DNA of 64,000 nucleotides from AP-16 sp963755055 (lineage in GTDB: Bacteria; Pseudomonadota; Alphaproteobacteria; Rhizobiales; Xanthobacteraceae), in contig CAVWIS010000022.1 of assembly GCA_963755055.1 (NCBI GenBank), positions 124,001-188,000 on the forward strand. Direction: 5' to 3'. Below the pieces are notes generated by a model. The model had not been told where the DNA came from. It saw only the letters and a list, made by a program, of their open reading frames with translations, and ran no database searches. Both the position numbers and the translations under genes were made by a program. Below are positions 37,271 through 45,074 of this stretch, piece by piece. Each line of letters starts with the position of its first letter. Positions within the stretch are counted from its first letter, which is position 1.

Positions 37271-37802
37271 TCAGCATCCCGGCTGCCGGTCGTCGCCCGC
37301 GGCGGCCACAACCTCGTGGGCGCTCCTCGCCGAGACCAGGCGCGCCAGATACCAGCGGTGATCGCACTCGATGACGGCCTGATAGTCGCGGATCGTCACC
37401 GTCGCCTCGCCGCCGGTGCGCAGAAGCTCCTTGCCGAGAAATTTCTGCGCGGTGTCGGGCGCCAGCAGCATCGACGCCGCCTCCTCGGCATTGGAGAACA
37501 TCAGCTCGCTGACGGCTGCGGTTCCGGCGGCGTGCGGAAGCCGCGCCGCCGACCGCTCGTCCGGCATGAAGATGATCCGCAGGTGACGGCGCTCCCGGCT
37601 GATCGTCTCCCAGGCCGCCAGGAACCGTCCGGAAAGCTCGACGCTTCCGGCGAACCGGGTGGCCGTCGAGTTCTCCCTTGGCCCGGACCACCTTCAGCGG
37701 ACTCGGCTGGTCGCTGACGAATTTTTCGGCCGAGTGGCCTGGGCCGGCGGCGCCAAGAACGCCGGCAAGGACGAGGATCGCGGCTCGCGCCGCGGTTCTC
37801 AT
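37271..37802 (-). CDS. Exported protein of unknown function, frameshifted in this sequence
   Basis: The start at 37802 gives a signal peptide (ARAAILVLAGVLGAAGPGHS) and mature start AEKFVSDQPSPLKVVRAKGE. Near base 37670 the sensible sequence moves one frame over, continuing STATRFAGSVELSGRFLAAW, then RIIFMPDERSAARLP and DYQAVIECDHRWYLARLVS, to a stop at 37271. One inserted base, or two lost, would explain it. The corrected protein is about 176 residues, periplasmic or secreted, with two cysteines. I do not recognise the family. It lies 124 bases before the Cys-containing small gene on the same strand and may belong to that locus. Sequencing error is as likely as true disruption. Confidence 0.65.
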
Positions 37803-37864
37803 GGCGCTCGCGCATTCTTCAGCCGACCGGCTGCGACCCGGGGCCGGCAATCCGTTGAAGCGCC

Positions 37865-38092
37865 TCACCGGCACGGCCCGTCGGCGGCGACCGTCGCGCC
37901 GTCGGCCGCAGCGAAGCAGGCGTTGGAATAGGTTTTTCGCACGCTGCCCTTCTGGCCGCAGACCGGCGCATATTGCTCGGTGCAGACGTCCGGCCGCCGC
38001 TTGTCGGTGGGCCTGTCCTCGGCGCGCGCGTCGGCAAGCGCCACGATGGCAAGTATTGCGGCGAATGCCAGCCTGGTCGGAAAAGCGGACAT
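37865..38092 (-). CDS. Exported Kazal-type domain protein
   Basis: A 75-residue protein with a signal peptide (LAFAAILAIVALADARA) and a small cysteine-rich domain. The pattern CTEQYAPVCGQKG followed by KTYSNACFA and a final DGPC matches the Kazal serine-protease-inhibitor fold, with the typical VCG and TYSNAC elements. It would act in the periplasm or outside the cell, possibly inhibiting proteases. Its ATG overlaps the stop of the upstream Pro-rich gene as TGATG, so the two are coupled. About 60 bases later the frameshifted exported gene begins. The inhibitor activity itself is inferred from the fold. Confidence 0.8.
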   Translation of the reverse strand: MSAFPTRLAFAAILAIVALADARAEDRPTDKRRPDVCTEQYAPVCGQKGSVRKTYSNACFAAADGATVAADGPCR

Positions 38093-38361
38093 CAGCGCGG
38101 CGCCGCCTGAGCCGGAACGGGCGCCGCCTGCGCCGGCCGGGCGGGCACCGCCGCCGCGGGCTGCTGGGCCTGAGCGGGCGCCGAGGCCGGCAGATCGGAG
38201 AGCGACGGCCCGGTCGGCGGCCGCAGGTTGAGCGATTGCGGTGGCTGCGGCGGCAGGGTGGGCGTCTGCAGGATGATGGGAGGCGGGGATTGCGCCAGCG
38301 CGCCGACGGACGGCAGCAGCGCCGCCGCGGTCGCGGCGATCAAGAGCGTGGGAATCCTCAT
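38092..38361 (-). CDS. Small exported Pro/Ala/Gln-rich protein
   Basis: An 89-residue protein with a signal peptide (LLIAATAAALLPSVGALAQ) and a low-complexity mature part rich in Pro, Ala and Gln (PPPIILQTPTLPPQPPQ, then PAQAQQPAAAVPARPAQAA). No enzyme motif is visible; it probably is unstructured and periplasmic or cell-surface associated. It overlaps the Kazal-type gene by one base and would be the first gene of a short operon of exported proteins. The function is unknown. Confidence 0.65.
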   Translation of the reverse strand: MRIPTLLIAATAAALLPSVGALAQSPPPIILQTPTLPPQPPQSLNLRPPTGPSLSDLPASAPAQAQQPAAAVPARPAQAAPVPAQAAPR

Positions 38362-38513
38362 GGGTGCCTCCTGCGGCTGGTCAGCGGATCGCGCGGGCCA
38401 CCGTGACGTGCTTCGCGTCGACGTGCAAACGGGAAACCGCCCTTCGCGGCTTTGCCTGTCTTCTTGAGACGGACCGGTTCTTTTTTTGCGCGGCGCCAGG
38501 CAAAGATTTTTTC

Positions 38514-38735
38514 GTAGGGTGGGCAAAATCGCGGCGCGGACCCCGCGCCTCGTACCGACCTCGCGTACGATTTTGCCCACGCGGTCCGAGCCGCGCGTCT
38601 CACCGCGTGGGCAAATCGCCGGCAACGCATCGTTCCGAGGCGGCGGTCTTGCGGCGATTTGCCCACCCTACGGTCAAACATATTAGGGTGGGCAAAGGCG
38701 GACGGCGCCGTCGCCTGTGCCCACGCGGGGGAGTC
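38514..38735. repeat. One full and one partial TAGGGTGGGCAAA-family repeat
   Basis: A complete element at 38514-38671 (GTAGGGTGGGCAAAATCG to GGCGATTTGCCCACCCTAC, with the inner inverted pair) is followed 12 bases later by a left half only (TAGGGTGGGCAAAGGCGG to GTGCCCACGCGGG, 38684-38735). They occupy the space downstream of the cyclopropane synthase gene. The 150 bases between here and the Pro-rich gene hold nothing recognisable beyond its likely promoter. Confidence 0.85.
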
Positions 38736-38748
38736 GCGCAATCCGGGC

Positions 38749-39993
38749 TCATCTCTTCGCGAATACCATCTGCCGCACGTCGATATTGCCGGACAGAAAG
38801 CCCGCCTCGCAGTAGGCCAGGTAATATTCCCAGGTGCGGCGGAAGCGCTCGTCGAAGCCGAGCGGAACCAGCGTCGGCCAGGCGGCGCGGAAACGCCGGC
38901 GCCACTGGTCGAGGGTGCGCGCATAGTCCCGGCCGAAAACCCGCTCGCCGATCAGCGAAAAGTCGAAGCGCTGGCCGAGAGCCTTCAGGATCGACGGCGC
39001 CGGCAGCATGCCGCCGGGAAACACGTAGCGGCGGATGAAATCGACCTCGTGGCGATAGGTCTGGAAGAAGCGGTCCTGGATGGTGATCGCCTGGATGCCG
39101 GCGATGCCGCCGGCCACCAGACAGTCGCGAAGCTGGCGGAAATAGGCCGGCCAGAACTTTTCGCCGACCGCCTCGATCATCTCGATCGATGCGATGCGGT
39201 CGTAGATGCCGCGCTCGTCGCGATAGTCCGCGAGCTTGATCTCCACCTGGTCGGCGAGGCCGGCGGCGAAAATGCGCGTCCGGGCGAAGCTCCATTGCTC
39301 GCGGCTGATGGTGAGCCCGACCACGCGGACGCCGTAGGTCCTGGCGGCATATTCGGCAAAACCGCCCCAGCCGCAGCCGACCTCCAGCAGATTCTGCCCG
39401 GGCTTGAGCTCGATGCGCTCGGCGAGGCTCCGATACTTGCGCTGCTGCGCCGCCTCCAGATCGTCGATGCCCGGCTCGTAGAGCGCCGACGAATAGGTCA
39501 TGCCCGGGTCGAGCCAGGACGCGTAGAAGCGGTTGCCGAGGTCGTAATGGGCGTGAATGTTGCGCCTGGCCTGGCGTCTGGTGTTGCGGTGGAGCCAGTG
39601 GCGGACGTTCTGCAGCACACGCACGACCGGCCTGTCGTCGAGCATCTCGTGGATGATCTCGTGGTTGACGTTGAATAGGTAGAAGAGCCCGGTCAGATCC
39701 GGCGTCTCCCATTCGCCGCGCAGATAGGCCTCGGCGATGCCGATCTCGCCGCCCCTGACGAACCGCGCCATGCAGCGGAGGTCGTTGATCTTCATGGTCG
39801 CGGCGGGGCCCTGCTCCGCGCCGCCGAACATATAGCGGCGGCCGTCGGGGAGCAGCGCCTCGAGCGTGCCGCAGCGCAGCTGCGCGGCAAAGCGGAAGGC
39901 GAGGCGCGCGGCGAGCGGCAGATCGCCGAGGGCGGCAGGAGTGGAGCTGGTCGGCACCGGGATGGCATCAGGCACGTCGGCGGCCTCGCTCAC
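38749..39993 (-). CDS. cfa: Cyclopropane-fatty-acyl-phospholipid synthase
   Basis: A 414-residue methyltransferase that adds a methylene group from S-adenosylmethionine across the double bond of unsaturated membrane lipids. The SAM-binding motif is LLEVGCGWGGFAEYAA. Other family blocks are HYDLGNRFYASWLDPGMTYS, SIEMIEAVGEKFWPAYF and DRFFQTYRHEVDFIRRY. An N-terminal domain of about 120 residues with GGEIGIAEAYLRGEWETPDL is also typical. Length is close to the E. coli enzyme. It stands alone, preceded by a 320-base spacer. Confidence 0.95.
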   Translation of the reverse strand: MSEAADVPDAIPVPTSSTPAALGDLPLAARLAFRFAAQLRCGTLEALLPDGRRYMFGGAEQGPAATMKINDLRCMARFVRGGEIGIAEAYLRGEWETPDLTGLFYLFNVNHEIIHEMLDDRPVVRVLQNVRHWLHRNTRRQARRNIHAHYDLGNRFYASWLDPGMTYSSALYEPGIDDLEAAQQRKYRSLAERIELKPGQNLLEVGCGWGGFAEYAARTYGVRVVGLTISREQWSFARTRIFAAGLADQVEIKLADYRDERGIYDRIASIEMIEAVGEKFWPAYFRQLRDCLVAGGIAGIQAITIQDRFFQTYRHEVDFIRRYVFPGGMLPAPSILKALGQRFDFSLIGERVFGRDYARTLDQWRRRFRAAWPTLVPLGFDERFRRTWEYYLAYCEAGFLSGNIDVRQMVFAKR

Positions 39994-40257
39994 CGCGCCG
40001 TGCGGATCATGCGCGTCGGCTCGCCCGGCGAGCCTCGCGCCCTGCGCGATCAGTCACAAGCCGCAGGCGCAAGTTCACGTCGCAGTGTGGCTCTCCGGCT
40101 TGATGAGCGCAACAAGCAACTGCGGAATGTCTGCACGATACGACCGGATCGTGGGAGCGACATGACTTGCCGCGGCGCTTGCGAACCGCGAGCCAACGCA
40201 TCGTCCTGAACGGAGATGCCTCATGCACCGGGGCACGGAGATGACTCACGCAAAGCG
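39994..40257. other. Intergenic region upstream of cfa
   Basis: No gene or repeat family is recognised here. It should contain the cfa promoter on the minus strand, but I see no convincing hexamer pair. The far end is bounded by the hairpin at 40258-40283. Confidence 0.4.
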
Positions 40258-40283
40258 CCGGCCGGGCGAGAAGGCCCGGCCGG
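40258..40283 (-). terminator. Strong hairpin after the Arg/Asp-repeat protein gene
   Basis: A perfect 10-bp stem (CCGGCCGGGC / GCCCGGCCGG) with a six-base loop. It lies about 30 bases past the stop of the gene at 40314-40595. On the minus strand it is followed by CGCTTTG, a weak T tract, so termination is likely but not textbook. Confidence 0.6.
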
Positions 40284-40313
40284 ATCGCCGTTCGTTTCAA
40301 TGCGTGCCGGACG

Positions 40314-40595
40314 TCAATCGCACGTGCGCTTCGTGCGCGTCACGCCGTTCTGCTCGACCGTTACGGTCTTGCAATCCCGGTCGTGTCCGCGGCCTTCGCC
40401 GACCCGCTCGCGATTGCCACGCCGATCGTGGTCACGGTCACGGTCACGATCGCGTTCGAGCGTGATGCCACCGGGACCGATTCTCACATCGGCCTGGGCC
40501 AGCGTGATGGTGCCGGGAGCGGTCAGCGCGCCAGCGGCGGCCGGCAGAGCCGTGAAGCAGAGTGCCGCCGAAAATATCAAAGCAAGGGTTTTCAT
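40314..40595 (-). CDS. Small exported protein with an Arg/Asp repeat
   Basis: A 93-residue protein with a signal peptide (LALIFSAALCFTALPAAAG), a middle region ITLAQADVRIGPGGITLE, an alternating charged stretch ERDRDRDRDHDRRGNRER, and a C-terminal DRDCKTVTVEQNGVTRTKR with two cysteines. Small periplasmic proteins of this pattern are common in Bradyrhizobium-like bacteria and have no settled function. The ATG at 40595 opens the signal peptide; a hairpin terminator follows. It appears to be a single-gene unit. Confidence 0.75.
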   Translation of the reverse strand: MKTLALIFSAALCFTALPAAAGALTAPGTITLAQADVRIGPGGITLERDRDRDRDHDRRGNRERVGEGRGHDRDCKTVTVEQNGVTRTKRTCD

Positions 40596-41103
40596 GAAAT
40601 CCTCCAGTTGGGCTGCTGACACAACGCGTCACGGATACATTTGTTCCTCGAATTTTCTGATTGTTCTTATTTATGGTTGAGTCGGCACGCCGCGCGCATT
40701 GGCGGCCGAGCGTCTCTGGCGCCGCAGGCCAGGAGGCGGAGCGCGGCGCAGGGGGCGGGCGCGGGGGCGGGTCCCGAGCGGGGAGCTGAGCTATCTCTTG
40801 AATCGGGTCGAGGGTCCACATTCCTGGACCGGCATGACCCCTGACCGCTCGGGCGACCCGGTTTGGCCGGGTTTCGCGGGCGCCCGTTGCGAGCCGCCCG
40901 CGTGTATCGAACGTCAGGGTGCGCGGACGATAAAGGCGCCAATGGGCCTGGGTACCCTACCGGCGCGGCGCGAGACGCCCCGCGAGCCGCCCCGCGACCG
41001 CCATGCCGGGCAGGCGGTGGCCCGGCAGCCATCCGGCCAGCACGGCGCGCCCTTGTTTCCCCCGGACCGCCCCGTTAATACTCGCGCCGCGCCGACAGGC
41101 TCC
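40596..41103. other. Gene-free stretch before tRNA-Ser
   Basis: About 500 bases with no credible gene. The first 80 bases are AT-richer and should hold the promoter of the small exported gene at 40314-40595. The rest is very GC-rich with short open frames of arginine- and proline-rich composition that look like chance. The tRNA-Ser promoter must lie near the right end, but no clear hexamers are seen. Confidence 0.45.
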
Positions 41104-41193
41104 GGAGAGGTGGCTGAGCGGTTGAAAGCACCGCACTCGAAATGCGGCATACGGGTAACCGTATCGGGGGTTCGAATCCCTCCCTCTCCGCCA
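41104..41193 (+). tRNA. tRNA-Ser (anticodon CGA)
   Basis: A 90-base tRNA with acceptor arms GGAGAGG (41104-41110) and CCTCTCC (41183-41189), discriminator G and an encoded CCA end. The anticodon loop is CTCGAAA within a GCA/TGC-closed stem, giving anticodon CGA for the UCG codon. A long variable arm (ATACGGGTAACCGTAT) is present, as required for serine tRNAs. The T loop is GGTTCGAATCC. Lower-GC accessory genes begin directly downstream. Confidence 0.97.
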
Positions 41194-41356
41194 ATCTTAC
41201 TAATTATCGCATTGATTTTACTGTATAATTTACACCATTGATCCTGCGTGCCGATCTCTTGCCCCAGCAGAGTTTCGCACGTCGAACTTCAATCGCGGTG
41301 TACGCCTGAATATCCCCGTTGGCCCCGCAAGTCCGGTGCGAGAATTACACCTGGTT

Positions 41357-43291
41357 TCACTTGTAGGGAATGCGCTCGTGGTAGAAGGACTTCCAGTCCA
41401 GTACCCATCCAGGGGTGCCGATCCTGGCAAACTCGATGAAGTAAACGTTGCCCTTGTCGTCGGTGCCAAAGATGACCGGCGAAGTCGTACCGGCGGCATC
41501 CTCCATCCATCGCGAGGCAGTAACGCTTTGCATGCGTGGTGCGTCCTGGGGGCCAGCGCCGGGTGCCCAGAGGTGCGTCTCGAAGTAACGCCATTCCGAC
41601 CATGCCTTGCTGCCATACATGGGCATGAACCAAAGTCGACCCCCGCCGCTCGTCGGGATGGCAAGCAGGAAGCCGCGAGCCGCCTCGTCCCAAGTCATGT
41701 CAATCGCGCGCCATGCATCGACACCTGGAGGGTGGCTGAGCTTCGTCGGAGAAGTCCACCCGCCACTTCCGAGGGAGGTCATCCAAATCGCCCCAGCCGA
41801 GTCGATCATTGCCGCCCACACCACACCATCATAGTTCAGCGCGGTGATCCTCCTATATGATCCCGCCGCGACTTTGCTCCAGGCTCCCCAGGTCGAATCG
41901 GACGTCTTCACCCGAGTGAAGGCGCTCCCGTCATTGGCGACCATGAACATCCGGCAGCGACCGGTTGCGTCGGAGGTCGCATGGATGTCGACCACGCCGG
42001 TGACCGTGCTCGCGATGCCAAAGTCAGACCAAGAGCCCCAACTGCCGTCAGGGAGTGCCGAGCTGGTGTAGATATTCGGGTCGCCGGAGATGACGAATAT
42101 CTGCGGCTTCCCGCTGGCCTCGGCGGAGCAGGCTGCGATCCGCGTGAGCTTCCCTTGTCGAAGAGGCGGGCTGCCGAGGCCTTGCCAAAAACTGAAATTG
42201 CCTGAATAGGCAGGCGTTGATCCGGTGCGGAACCGATAGACCACCCGGTTCAAATCATCATCGACAGCGAAAACCGCCGTCGCCGAGGCATTGTCGGGAC
42301 GCCGGTGCACGGCCACATTCGCCGCAAACCGGGGAGCATAGCGGAATCGCTCCACACTCGGCCCGGTGTTGTCACTGTGATCTGGCGTATCCTGGGTGCA
42401 GACCGGAGCGAATTGGGAGAAGTCGTTCGAGCTCCTCGTGGCCGCAGATCCTCCGCCGTGCCCGACCCCGATGACACCCCAGGTGCCACCAGCATCCCTG
42501 AAGATTATTGGCGATCCGGAAGAGCCGCCGATCGTATCGCAGTTGTGCACGACCACGTCGCCTTTCACCTGCTTCAGCGTGCAATTCGCGTGGATCATTC
42601 CAGCTCCCCAGCGGGAATTGCACCCCGTCCTATCGCGACGCGCGCCGTCGAAAATGGGTGCGGTGCGCATGCGGATCGCCCACATTCCGCCGTCATTTTT
42701 TCCCGGAGCGGACTCTCCGACCCAGCCGCAATTCTTCGTGTCCCTCTCCATATTATCCCAGGTCACAGAATCGTTGTCGTTGTACGGGAAATGATGCCGC
42801 GTGTAGGCGGGATTGACGAGCGCTGTGCCGACAGGCGGCACGCCCGCGGACAGAGCCAGCGGGGTCAAGTCGAGGCCCGCGATCTCCTTCCAATTGTCAA
42901 CACGTGCGATGCCCCAATCCATTCCGTTGCCCATTACTTTCTCGCCAGTGCGGGAACCAACCACTGCACGTGTCACGTCGGCACGCGGCACACGCTTCGC
43001 GTTGGCGGCTACGCGATCTGGATGAAAGTTTGGGTAGAACCGAAGGTCAGATTGCCATGCTCCAGTGGCACCGTTCACGAAGCAGTGCGCCGCAGCTACG
43101 ATGTGGTTGGCGTCAATCAGGAACGCTGTACAGCCGTTGTTGAGCAAGCCAACAGCATTGTATGGCTTTCCAGGATTGCGCTTGAGCTCTGCATATGGCC
43201 GACTGCAGTACAGCGTCGCTACGGCGCTTTCTACCGTCAACATCGAAAGCACCAACATGACGAGGCTGGGGACGGTATTTCTCAAGTTCAT
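41357..43291 (-). CDS. Secreted trypsin/V8-like serine protease with C-terminal repeat domain
   Basis: A 644-residue secreted protein (numbers below count from a GTG three codons before the chosen ATG, which has GAGGTGG upstream). A signal peptide ends near ESAVA. The S1 protease domain has His72 in IVAAAHCF, Asp128 in GMDWGIARVD and Ser261 in IGGSSGSPIIF, the last resembling V8-type enzymes. From about residue 330 a second domain has repeated blades with WGSWSDFG, WGAWSKVA, GGWTSPTKL and AWSEWRYF, like a tectonin or lectin-type beta-propeller. GC content and codon use are lower than in the flanking chromosome, and it lies just past tRNA-Ser, which suggests horizontal gain. The target is unknown; a role against other cells or in nutrition is possible. 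Confidence 0.85.
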   Translation of the reverse strand: MNLRNTVPSLVMLVLSMLTVESAVATLYCSRPYAELKRNPGKPYNAVGLLNNGCTAFLIDANHIVAAAHCFVNGATGAWQSDLRFYPNFHPDRVAANAKRVPRADVTRAVVGSRTGEKVMGNGMDWGIARVDNWKEIAGLDLTPLALSAGVPPVGTALVNPAYTRHHFPYNDNDSVTWDNMERDTKNCGWVGESAPGKNDGGMWAIRMRTAPIFDGARRDRTGCNSRWGAGMIHANCTLKQVKGDVVVHNCDTIGGSSGSPIIFRDAGGTWGVIGVGHGGGSAATRSSNDFSQFAPVCTQDTPDHSDNTGPSVERFRYAPRFAANVAVHRRPDNASATAVFAVDDDLNRVVYRFRTGSTPAYSGNFSFWQGLGSPPLRQGKLTRIAACSAEASGKPQIFVISGDPNIYTSSALPDGSWGSWSDFGIASTVTGVVDIHATSDATGRCRMFMVANDGSAFTRVKTSDSTWGAWSKVAAGSYRRITALNYDGVVWAAMIDSAGAIWMTSLGSGGWTSPTKLSHPPGVDAWRAIDMTWDEAARGFLLAIPTSGGGRLWFMPMYGSKAWSEWRYFETHLWAPGAGPQDAPRMQSVTASRWMEDAAGTTSPVIFGTDDKGNVYFIEFARIGTPGWVLDWKSFYHERIPYK

Positions 43292-43332
43292 CGCACCCAC
43301 CTCAATTCACGTGGAACTGATGGAACGTGCTC

Positions 43333-44181
43333 CTATCTCAGAAAATCGAGCACGGTGGTCCAGGATGCCTGCGCTGCTTCGGCGTTATAGCCAATTCTTC
43401 CGAACTCGGCACGCTCCGGCAGGCTCCACACATCGAAGGCATGACGGGCGTTGGGATACAACACCGTGCGTAAGCTGTTGGGGGGCGCTCCCTTTATCAC
43501 AGCGTCGCACAGGGCAGGACGCGCGACCTCGTCGATCGCACCCATGAGCATCAATGCGGAGACGCCTGTAGACGACCATGGCATCGCTCGACGGCAGTCA
43601 GGATAATACATTACTGCCCTTGCGAGCAGGGGCGGTCCCGGAGGCATAGTCCGCAAAGCCGCGAGAACACCGCCACCACCGTAGGACCAACCAATGACGG
43701 ATGTTTTGCCAGAGGGCACGCCGACTTGCCCCACTATCCATGCTGCGGCTTCGAGAATGTCGTTGCCGACCTCAGCGTGAGAAACATCACGGCCGCCAGC
43801 ACAGTCCCTCAAATTCCGACGTCCCAGGTAGTCCACGAACACAACCAGATACCCAGCGGCCTGCAATACTTTCGCGCGCTCGTCATATAGATTAACGCCG
43901 TTGTGCGCGACGAAACCGGAACATCCGGGAACAAGCAACACCGCGGAGCGTGACGTGCTGCCCGAGGGCGACAATACGCGGTAAGCCTCCGCTGCAAGTG
44001 TCGTGTTGACAGGTAAAGATAGTGTCACCCAGCAAAAAGCGCAAAGAGACGCGCAGCCAGCCTTACACAGGCTAACGGCATAGCTGCCTCCCCATACGAG
44101 CAACGACTTGATCGCCTTTGCGAGGGAAGGTGGTCGTAAGCCGTTACGCAGCCTAGAGCGCTTTCCGATTAGGTTGACCAT
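43333..44181 (-). CDS. Dienelactone-hydrolase-like alpha/beta hydrolase, possibly exported
   Basis: An alpha/beta hydrolase of about 282 residues. The nucleophile elbow is GWSYGGGG, the acid residue is likely in MGAIDEVARPA, and the catalytic His in NARHAFDVW. VLLVPGCSGF and YDERAKVLQAAGYLVV are typical of the dienelactone hydrolase group. The N-terminus looks like a signal sequence (SLCAFCWVTLSLPVNTTLA before AEAYRV). The start is uncertain: the in-frame ATG at 44181 lies inside a palindromic repeat and has no ribosome site, so a downstream TTG or GTG may be used. Base composition matches the neighbouring protease and differs from the main chromosome. Substrate unknown. Confidence 0.75.
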   Translation of the reverse strand: MVNLIGKRSRLRNGLRPPSLAKAIKSLLVWGGSYAVSLCKAGCASLCAFCWVTLSLPVNTTLAAEAYRVLSPSGSTSRSAVLLVPGCSGFVAHNGVNLYDERAKVLQAAGYLVVFVDYLGRRNLRDCAGGRDVSHAEVGNDILEAAAWIVGQVGVPSGKTSVIGWSYGGGGVLAALRTMPPGPPLLARAVMYYPDCRRAMPWSSTGVSALMLMGAIDEVARPALCDAVIKGAPPNSLRTVLYPNARHAFDVWSLPERAEFGRIGYNAEAAQASWTTVLDFLR

Positions 44182-44281
44182 GAAATCGGATAGGCCGTGG
44201 CCGGAAAGCGCTCTAAGATTCGACACTTGTCGCATTTCCTTTCGGAAAACCGGTGTCCACTTTTCCGGGAAATGCTCTAAG
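44155..44281. repeat. Two adjacent palindromic repeats upstream of the hydrolase gene
   Basis: Bases 44155-44214 form a hairpin with perfect 13-base arms (AGAGCGCTTTCCG / CGGAAAGCGCTCT) and an inner CCGATT / AATCGG pair. Bases 44235-44281 hold a TTTCGGAAAACCGGTGTCC and ACTTTTCCGGGAAATGC element, a distant relative of the GGCGAACCGG family at 25565. Both are of kinds common in Hyphomicrobiales intergenic DNA. They overlap the presumed start of the hydrolase gene. Confidence 0.7.
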
Positions 44282-44842
44282 CCACCGCAGGATCGCCTCC
44301 GGAACGGCCGTGATCGCATATCGCCCGCACATAGCTAGCCAGACCTCCCTGTCCGTCATATGTTACCGCCACCACTTCACGCAATCAGCGAACCCCGTGG
44401 CTCGTGCTGGCTCTCGCCAATCGGAGCGACGCCGCCGTTCATCCGGCCAGCACTTCTGGGCCGCTACAGCGCGCCAGCGCGTTCGTGCTTGCGGCTTCAC
44501 GCGCCGCACAATCCATTTCTGCGACGAGCGATATGCTCCGCGACATGAGCCGACTCTTTAGAAATCTCACGAAACAAATCTGTCGCTGCATTCCGGTAGC
44601 CTGCAATTCACGTTGCACGAAATCGGCCGGGTTGGGAACCTCCTGTCCATGAGGCTCCTTAACAGGGACGACGCCGCAGTTGTCGCCGCCCGACGACGCG
44701 CGGCGCTCAGCCATCGTGCAGCGAGCCCATCGCGGCTTTCGCCATCCTGCGGGCAACCGTGACCTCGGTCACAGAAAATGCGCGATGCCCGCGCTATGCC
44801 GGCGATCGGAGCTTTACCGTGTTGCCGATGAGGAATCGCACG
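44282..44842. other. Gene-free stretch between the hydrolase and the GG-leader peptide
   Basis: About 560 bases of mixed composition without a credible gene or a repeat I can place. Short open frames exist on both strands but none has family features or a good ribosome site. The promoter of the GG-leader peptide gene is expected near its right end. Confidence 0.4.
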
Positions 44843-44998
44843 ATGAGCAATCCCGACTTTGCACCCGAGGCCGATGCGGCGGTGCGCCTGCTGGAGGACG
44901 ACGAACTGGACGCCGCGACCGGCGGCCTGGTCGTGATCGCGATCATTGCGGTCCTGATCCCCATGTTGATCCCGGACATGCCGCAGCGGCACTATTGA
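44843..44998 (+). CDS. Small double-glycine-leader peptide
   Basis: A 51-residue peptide with GAGGAA 8 bases before its ATG. The first 28 residues are acidic and end LLEDDELDAATGG, which matches the double-glycine leader consensus (Leu and Glu-Leu before Gly-Gly) used by class II bacteriocins, microcins and related secreted peptides. The mature part would be LVVIAIIAVLIPMLI plus PDMPQRHY, a strongly hydrophobic helix with a polar tail. No C39-type exporter or immunity gene is seen nearby. Many alphaproteobacteria carry small proteins of this leader type with unknown function, so a bacteriocin role is only possible. Confidence 0.65.
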   Translation: MSNPDFAPEADAAVRLLEDDELDAATGGLVVIAIIAVLIPMLIPDMPQRHY

Positions 44999-45025
44999 TC
45001 ACGTCACCTTCGGCGCGATCCGGCC

Positions 45026-45074
45026 TCGCTCGCCGGACTCCGTCAAATGACCTTGCGCTTCCGAAAATCGCCGA
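45026..45074 (-). pseudogene. 3'-end remnant of a CaiB/BaiF-type CoA-transferase gene
   Basis: This 49-base stretch matches 46172-46220, the 3' end of the CoA-transferase gene, at 44 of 49 positions. Read on the minus strand it encodes VGDFRKRKVI then TGA, against IADLRKRKVI in the intact gene. Two of the base changes are silent, as if it came from a once-functional paralogue. It begins right after the stop codon of the dioxygenase gene. It may mark the scar of an insertion or deletion. Confidence 0.65.

Noticed and set aside
40699..41241. Plus-strand open frame running through the tRNA-Ser gene
   Set aside because: It overlaps a certain tRNA and has no ribosome site or family feature.
44567..44992. 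Minus-strand open frame of about 140 codons opposite the GG-leader peptide
   Set aside because: No recognisable family, low-complexity His/Asp/Arg composition, and the plus-strand gene has a good ribosome site and a known leader type.
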